Below, in pieces: positions 46,806 through 51,326 of a stretch of 51,326 nt of DNA. The notes under the pieces were generated by a model, which saw nothing but the letters and a program-made list of their open reading frames with translations, did not search any database and had not been told where the DNA came from. Each line of letters starts with the position of its first letter. Positions within the stretch are counted from its first letter, which is position 1. Source of the stretch: Acidimicrobiales bacterium (lineage in GTDB: Bacteria; Actinomycetota; Acidimicrobiia; Acidimicrobiales; Ilumatobacteraceae); the NCBI GenBank assembly GCA_030828465.1, contig JAURCL010000009.1:1-51326 (forward strand), written 5' to 3'. Made by a program: the position numbers and the translations under genes.

Positions 46806-48113
46806 GTGTGGCGGAGCCGAGTGCTGAGAGGTCTGAGACCCGACACCTTCTCGGTCCGTCGCGACGAATTCAGGAGTCTCGTCCGTCGATCCCGCGAGGT
46901 GATCCTCATCGCGGCCATCACGGGGATCGTCACCGGCCTGTTCGTGAGAGGCTTCGAGTACCTCGTTGAGGTGGTGTTCGACGCGCTCGTCGAGGCACCG
47001 CTGTGGGTCGGCGCGGTGGGGCCAGCGGTCGGATTCGTTCTCGCCGCGATCATCCTCCGCGTCGTCGGGGGAGGGTCGTCACCGGCTACCTCCGATGAGT
47101 ACCTCCGGGCCTTCCACGACTCGCAGTACCGGCTCCGGATCCGCGACCTCTTCGCACGAGTCTCAGCAGCGGTGGTGTCGCTCGGCTCCGGTGGTGCGCT
47201 CGGCCTCGAGGGTCCCTCGCTCTACGGAGGATCGGCGCTCGGTGCCGAGATCCAGCGGCGCCTCCCGAGACCGTTCCGCGGTTCGGATCACCGCACCTTG
47301 TTGGTGGCCGGCGCGGCGGCGGGTGTGGCGGCCATCTTCAAGGCCCCGGCGACCGGAGCGATCTTCGCCCTCGAGGTGCCCTATCGAGACGATCTCGCAC
47401 GACGCATGCTCCTGCCAGCGCTGGTGGCGAGCGCGACCGGCTACTTCACGTTCGTCTCGCTCAGCGACACGGCGCCGCTGCTGTCGGCAACGGTCATCCC
47501 GATCCCTCAGTTCGAGATCCGCGACCTCTTCGGTGCCCTCGCGATCGGCGTGGCGTGCGCCGTCGGAGCCCGCGCCTTCGCGAAGGTGATCCGCGTCGCC
47601 AAGGGTCTCTCGTTGCGGGCATTCCCGGTGCGGCTGCTGCTCGCCTCGGCCACCATGGCCGGACTGTTCGTGCTCTCGCGAGAGCTCACCGGGCAGAGCC
47701 TGAGCGTCGGCGCCGGATACGAGGTGCTCCGCGACTGGCTCTTCGTGGAGGCCGATATCGCCGTCTGGTTGCTGATCGCGGTGTTCGCCATCCGTGCCGT
47801 CGCTTCGGCGGCCACGGTTGTTGGTGGCGGAGTCGGTGGGGTGTTCATCCCCCTCGTGGTGGGCGGCGCAATCGTCGGGCGCGGCGTCGGCGAGGTCTTT
47901 CATCCCGAACGCTTCACCCTTTACACCCTTCTCGGAATCGCCGCCTTCCTCGGGGCGGGCTACCGAGTGCCCCTCGCCGCCGTGATGTTCGTGGCCGAGA
48001 CCACCGGCCGACCCAACTTCATCGTCCCAGCGCTCTTCGCGGCGGTCGCCGCGGAGCTCGTGATGGGTGAGCAGTCGATCACCGCCTACCAGCGGCGTCC
48101 CGGCCAGCTCTGA
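46806..48113 (+). CDS. ClC-family chloride channel/transporter
   Basis: A 435-residue polytopic protein. The anion-pathway motifs appear as GGSSP (about 89-93), GLEGP with the gating glutamate E135 (133-137) and GVFIP (345-349). The position equivalent to the internal proton glutamate of E. coli ClC (E203) is V191, directly after E190 in FALEV. Vertebrate ClC channels show the same E-V pair, while most exchangers have E-E. No CBS domains are present. It may be a chloride channel or an uncoupled transporter. Confidence 0.93.
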   Translation: MWRSRVLRGLRPDTFSVRRDEFRSLVRRSREVILIAAITGIVTGLFVRGFEYLVEVVFDALVEAPLWVGAVGPAVGFVLAAIILRVVGGGSSPATSDEYLRAFHDSQYRLRIRDLFARVSAAVVSLGSGGALGLEGPSLYGGSALGAEIQRRLPRPFRGSDHRTLLVAGAAAGVAAIFKAPATGAIFALEVPYRDDLARRMLLPALVASATGYFTFVSLSDTAPLLSATVIPIPQFEIRDLFGALAIGVACAVGARAFAKVIRVAKGLSLRAFPVRLLLASATMAGLFVLSRELTGQSLSVGAGYEVLRDWLFVEADIAVWLLIAVFAIRAVASAATVVGGGVGGVFIPLVVGGAIVGRGVGEVFHPERFTLYTLLGIAAFLGAGYRVPLAAVMFVAETTGRPNFIVPALFAAVAAELVMGEQSITAYQRRPGQL

Positions 48114-48158
48114 CCTCCGATTCGGTCGTCCGGTCGACGGGCGGACAAGATCGCCCGC

Positions 48159-50015
48159 GTGACGACTTCCCACGACGGATCCCCTCGGCCGGTCGACGTG
48201 ACCTCTCATCTCCAGGGCACGGTCGTCACCTGGGAGAAGCCGATCGGAGCGAGCGTGCGCGAGGGGGAGGTGCTCGGGCTCATCGAGTCGATGAAGCTGC
48301 ACCATGAGGTTCGGTCCCCGGCGGACGGCGAGATCGTCGAGTTGCTGGTCGATATCGGGGCGACGCTGACACCGGGCACGGTGATCGCGCGGATCGCGGT
48401 CGGCGCCGTCGAGTCGTCCGCGCCGACCGCTGCTATCGCCCAGCCGTCGGCCACCGGCCTCAATCGCGCGGACCTGTCCGAGGTCATGGATCGCCACCAA
48501 ATCGGCACCGACGAGGCCCGACCAGCGATGGTCGAGGCCCGTCACGCCAAGGGTCGCCGAACGGCCCGCGAGAACGTCGCCGATCTCATCGACGATGGCT
48601 CACTCATCGAGTACGGGCCGCTCGTTGTCGCCGCGCAGCGTCGCCGGCGCGAGCTCGCCGATCTGGTGGAGCGCACTCCGGCTGACGGACTCGTTGCCGG
48701 TCTCGCCACCGTGAACGGCGACCTGTTCTCGGGTCGCGACGCCCGGTGCGTCGTCATGTCGTACGACTACTCGGTGCTGGCCGGAACCCAGGGACACCAG
48801 AACCATCGGAAGAAGGACCGACTGTTCGAACTCGCGGAGGAGCTTCGTGTTCCCGTGGTGTTCTTCACCGAGGGGGGAGGGGGACGTCCTGGTGACACCG
48901 ATACCGGCGGCGTTACGGGCCTCGACTGCCTCGCCTTTCTCTGGTGGGCGCAACTCTCGGGCACGGTGCCGCTCGTCGGCATCAACTCGGGGTACTGCTT
49001 CGCCGGCAACGCGGCCATTCTCGGTTGCTGCGATGTGGTGATCGCCACCCGCGACTCGAATATCGGCATGGGAGGTCCCGCCATGATCGAGGGTGGGGGG
49101 CTCGGAGTGTTCGAGCCGACCGAGGTCGGCCCGACCTCGGTGCAGTCCCCGAACGGCGTCATCGACATCCTCGTCGAGGACGAGGCGGAGGCGGTTGCCG
49201 TCGCCAAGCGCTACCTCTCGTACTTTCAGGGGTCGATCGACCGGTGGGAGAGCCCCGATCAGGAGGCGCTGAGGGACGTGGTGCCCGTCGATCGCCTCCG
49301 CGCCTACGACATCCGCTCGGCGGTGGAGGGCATCTTCGATCGCGGTTCAGTGCTCGAGCTCCGACGCGAGTTCGGCGTTGGGATGATCACTGCGCTCGCG
49401 CGGATTGAGGGTCGCCCGATCGGGGTGATCGCGAACGATCCGGCGCACCTCGCTGGAGCAATCGACTCCGATGGCGCCGACAAAGCCGCCCGGTTCATCC
49501 AACTCTGCGACGCCCACGGCCTGCCGATCGTCTCACTCGTCGACACCCCGGGGATGATGGTCGGTCCCGACATCGAGGAGACCGCGCTCGTGCGACACTG
49601 CTCGCGATTGTTCGTCAACGGGGCCAACATCTCGGTGCCGATGGTGTCGGTGGTGCTCCGCAAGTCGTATGGGCTCGGTGCTCAGGCCATGATGGGCGGC
49701 AGCACCAAGGCTCCGCTCGCCTGTCTGGCCTGGCCGACCGGGGAGTTTGGTGGGATGGGGCTCGAGGGTTACGCGCGGCTCGGCTACCGCAAGGAGATAG
49801 AGGCCGCCGGGTCGCCCGAGGAGCAGGAACGGGTCTTTCGCGAGATCGTCGACCGGCTCTACGAGAACGGCAAGGCGCTGAGTATCGCCTCCTGGTTCGA
49901 GATCGATGATGTGATCGACCCCGCTGACACCCGTCGCTGGATCTCCGCCCTGATCTCGACGGCGCCCGCACCGGAGCGGGGGGTAAGGCGTCGACCCAAC
50001 ATCGACACCTGGTGA
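48159..50015 (+). CDS. Biotinyl-domain / carboxyltransferase fusion (acyl-CoA carboxylase type)
   Basis: A 618-residue protein. Residues about 14-82 form a biotinyl domain with ESMKL (43-47), where K46 is the likely biotin site. The remainder is a complete carboxyltransferase of the acyl-CoA carboxylase beta type, with RRTARENVADLIDDGS, YDYSVLAGTQGHQNHRKKDR, GGGGRPGDTD, IGMGGPAMIEGGGLG and LVDTPGMMVGPDIEE. The biotin carboxylase subunit is missing from the window. A biotinyl domain placed ahead of the carboxyltransferase is an unusual order. The acyl-CoA substrate is unknown. The start is GTG 48159. Confidence 0.9.
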   Translation: MTTSHDGSPRPVDVTSHLQGTVVTWEKPIGASVREGEVLGLIESMKLHHEVRSPADGEIVELLVDIGATLTPGTVIARIAVGAVESSAPTAAIAQPSATGLNRADLSEVMDRHQIGTDEARPAMVEARHAKGRRTARENVADLIDDGSLIEYGPLVVAAQRRRRELADLVERTPADGLVAGLATVNGDLFSGRDARCVVMSYDYSVLAGTQGHQNHRKKDRLFELAEELRVPVVFFTEGGGGRPGDTDTGGVTGLDCLAFLWWAQLSGTVPLVGINSGYCFAGNAAILGCCDVVIATRDSNIGMGGPAMIEGGGLGVFEPTEVGPTSVQSPNGVIDILVEDEAEAVAVAKRYLSYFQGSIDRWESPDQEALRDVVPVDRLRAYDIRSAVEGIFDRGSVLELRREFGVGMITALARIEGRPIGVIANDPAHLAGAIDSDGADKAARFIQLCDAHGLPIVSLVDTPGMMVGPDIEETALVRHCSRLFVNGANISVPMVSVVLRKSYGLGAQAMMGGSTKAPLACLAWPTGEFGGMGLEGYARLGYRKEIEAAGSPEEQERVFREIVDRLYENGKALSIASWFEIDDVIDPADTRRWISALISTAPAPERGVRRRPNIDTW

Positions 50016-50030
50016 CCGTTCGGCCGCCCG

Positions 50031-50729
50031 TCAGAGCCCGTCGAATACGAAGTTCGACTGTTTGACCGAACCCATCGTCGCGCAACTCGCTACCGAGTAG
50101 CGATGGCCCGGATAGAGGACTACGTCGTCGTCGACCCGGTGGAGCAGGCGCAGGCTCTCACCCATCGCGACCGGATCCGAGCCGGGCAGATCGGTTCGAC
50201 CGCACCCGTCAAGGAACAGGGTGTCGCCGGCCACTAGGCGACCATCGACGAGGAAGCACTGGCTCCCCGGGGTGTGTCCGGGGGTGTGGACCAAGCGAAC
50301 CTCGATATCGCCGACGGTCACGACATCGCCGGGGGAGTGGGCGACGAGGTGATCGGTGCCAACCCCGGAGGTCCGCTCCATCCACTCGATCTCCTCCGAC
50401 TGGACGTGCACCGGACAGGAGTGGCGCTCGAGGAGAGCGGCGACCCCCTCGATGTCGTGGCCCATGATCGATCCCCCGACGTGATCGGCGTGGTAGTGGG
50501 TGGCGAGCACACCGACGACCGTCATCCCGTCGGCTCCTACCTGCTCAACGAGGTCGTCGACCTTCCAGGCGGGATCGACGAGCAGGCACTCACCGGTCGA
50601 TCGGTCACCGATCGCGTAGGCGAAGTTCACCATCTGGGTGGCGAAGGGATCGCCGACGGCGAAATCCCGGCCCGAGAGCATCTGGCGGAAGTAGAGGCGG
50701 TCGTCGCCAGTCGCTGCGTCCGTTGCCAT
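50031..50729 (-). CDS. MBL-fold hydrolase (glyoxalase II / persulfide dioxygenase-like)
   Basis: A 232-residue metallo-beta-lactamase-fold protein. Metal ligands are THYHADH (H78, H80, D82, H83), H152 in PGHTPGS, D169 in GDTLF and H209 in YPGHRY. The sequence DGCGRTDLPGSDP resembles glyoxalase II-like and persulfide dioxygenase enzymes. ATG 50729 is preferred over an upstream start because a -10 box lies 6 nt before it. It converges on the carboxyltransferase gene with a 15-bp gap. Confidence 0.92.
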   Translation of the reverse strand: MATDAATGDDRLYFRQMLSGRDFAVGDPFATQMVNFAYAIGDRSTGECLLVDPAWKVDDLVEQVGADGMTVVGVLATHYHADHVGGSIMGHDIEGVAALLERHSCPVHVQSEEIEWMERTSGVGTDHLVAHSPGDVVTVGDIEVRLVHTPGHTPGSQCFLVDGRLVAGDTLFLDGCGRTDLPGSDPVAMGESLRLLHRVDDDVVLYPGHRYSVASCATMGSVKQSNFVFDGL

Positions 50730-50733
50730 CGCG

Positions 50734-50747
50734 CAAGCGTACGCTTG
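50734..50747. promoter_or_regulatory. Palindromic bidirectional -10 element
   Basis: CAAGCGTACGCTTG is a perfect 14-bp palindrome. On the plus strand it contains TACGCT (50740-50745), 8 nt before ATG 50754. On the minus strand it contains TACGCT (50741-50736), 6 nt before ATG 50729. One element thus supplies leaderless -10 boxes to both genes, sharing the central TA. Confidence 0.65.
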
Positions 50748-50753
50748 GCGGCG

Positions 50754-51326
50754 ATGTCGAACAGCACCAACCCCTCGGACACCGTCAGATACGGCCTCAT
50801 CGGCAGCGGCATGATGGGGGTCGAGCATCTCGAGAACATCGCCCATCTCGACGGGGCAGTCGTCACCGCGGTCTCCGATCCGGTCGAAGGGCGTCGCGCG
50901 ATCGGAGCGGCCACCGTCGCCTCATTCGGTGGCGAGGCACCGACGTTGTTCGCCGACCACCGCGAACTCATCGACTCGGGCCTGTGTGATGCCGTGGTGA
51001 TCGCCTCGCCCAACATGACGCATGTCGATGTGCTCGGCGACGTCCTCTCGAGTGACCTGCACGTCCTAGTGGAGAAGCCGTTGTGCACGACGGTCGAGGA
51101 CTGCCGCCGCGTAGTCGACGCGGCGGAGGCCGGGCCGTCCGATCGGGTCGTGTGGATGGGTCTCGAGTACCGCTACATGCCGCCGACCACCGCTCTTCTC
51201 GCCGAGCTGGCGACGGGCGTGGCCGGCTCAGTGAAGATGGTCGCCATTCGCGAGCATCGTTTCCCGTTCCTCGTGAAGGTCGGCGACTGGAATCGCTTCA
51301 ATCGCAACACCGGCGGCACGCTCGTC
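50754..51326 (+). CDS. Gfo/Idh/MocA-family oxidoreductase, 3' end outside window
   Basis: The frame from ATG 50754 is open to the window edge (191 residues). The Rossmann motif is YGLIGSGMMGVEH (about 13-25), and the family motif EKPLC lies at 107-111 in VLVEKPLCTT. VVIASPNMTHVDV and GLEYRYMPPT also fit. These enzymes oxidise or reduce sugars and inositols with NAD(P). The substrate cannot be told from the N-terminal half. It shares a palindromic promoter with the divergent MBL gene. Confidence 0.93.
   Translation, partial: MSNSTNPSDTVRYGLIGSGMMGVEHLENIAHLDGAVVTAVSDPVEGRRAIGAATVASFGGEAPTLFADHRELIDSGLCDAVVIASPNMTHVDVLGDVLSSDLHVLVEKPLCTTVEDCRRVVDAAEAGPSDRVVWMGLEYRYMPPTTALLAELATGVAGSVKMVAIREHRFPFLVKVGDWNRFNRNTGGTLV

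Noticed and set aside
47163-48545. 460-codon minus-strand frame opposite the ClC and carboxyltransferase genes
   Set aside because: It has His/Arg/Asp-rich composition typical of antisense frames in high-GC DNA, and both plus-strand genes carry full family motifs.

Overview
The window is high-GC DNA with almost no non-coding space. It looks like a chromosomal segment of a free-living actinobacterium, most likely of the class Acidimicrobiia. The lineage call is inference. It rests on the comEA-comEC-holA / rpsT / lepA / hrcA-dnaJ-rsmE-hemW block, three deazaflavin (F420)-type oxidoreductase families, a monomeric NADP isocitrate dehydrogenase, exported proteins with actinobacterial-style repeats, and many GTG starts. 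About 48 protein genes and one tRNA-Val(GAC) gene are present. No insertion sequence, prophage, CRISPR array or rRNA was seen, and no stretch over 300 bases lacks a gene.

Layout. 1-3454: a two-component system (response regulator, then histidine kinase) divergent from an exported protein with a nearly pure aspartate tail and a second membrane protein cut by the window edge. 3432-7263: F420-type oxidoreductase, a coupled phosphotransferase-PAC2 pair, and a CnoX-like thioredoxin. 7323-19821: the housekeeping block (comEA, a small membrane protein, comEC, holA, rpsT, lepA, an MFS exporter, photolyase, hrcA, dnaJ, rsmE, hemW, tRNA-Val). 19882-26274: exported three-repeat protein coupled to a Baeyer-Villiger-type monooxygenase, aldo/keto reductase, zinc-finger anti-sigma-like membrane protein, membrane thioredoxin, VOC protein. 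26276-34001: S9 peptidase, PPOX protein, DUF3237 protein, TRIC-type channel, M14 carboxypeptidase, SnoaL-like protein, and a large LPXTG-anchored exported protein. 34090-38936: aminotransferase coupled to a D-2-hydroxyacid dehydrogenase, DDN-type F420 protein, monomeric isocitrate dehydrogenase. 39009-44318: ThrH-VOC-GMC oxidoreductase operon and MscS-DUF2207-like operon. 44426-51326: UDP-glucose dehydrogenase and UDP-glucuronate decarboxylase (UDP-xylose route), ClC protein, a biotinyl-carboxyltransferase fusion, an MBL-fold hydrolase, and the start of a Gfo/Idh/MocA oxidoreductase.

Regulation. The clearest window-wide signal is a TANNNT -10 box placed 6-8 nt ahead of the start codon of about fourteen promoter-proximal genes, with a few more at 10 nt. 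This predicts widespread leaderless mRNA. At two divergent gene pairs the opposing -10 boxes share their TA, once inside a perfect 14-bp palindrome. hrcA carries a CIRCE-like operator whose spacer holds the -10 box and which abuts the start codon. The response-regulator intergenic region holds two 10-bp direct repeats with an 11-bp period, as expected for an OmpR-family operator. Within operons, neighbouring genes are repeatedly joined by ATGA/GTGA stop-start overlaps.

No clearly new defence or mobile system was found. The most unusual items are the aspartate-tail protein with its two-component system, the TA-sharing divergent promoters, the biotinyl-carboxyltransferase fusion, the three-repeat exported protein coupled to a flavin monooxygenase, and a ThrH homologue in a GMC oxidoreductase operon. 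All calls come from reading the sequence; no database search was run.
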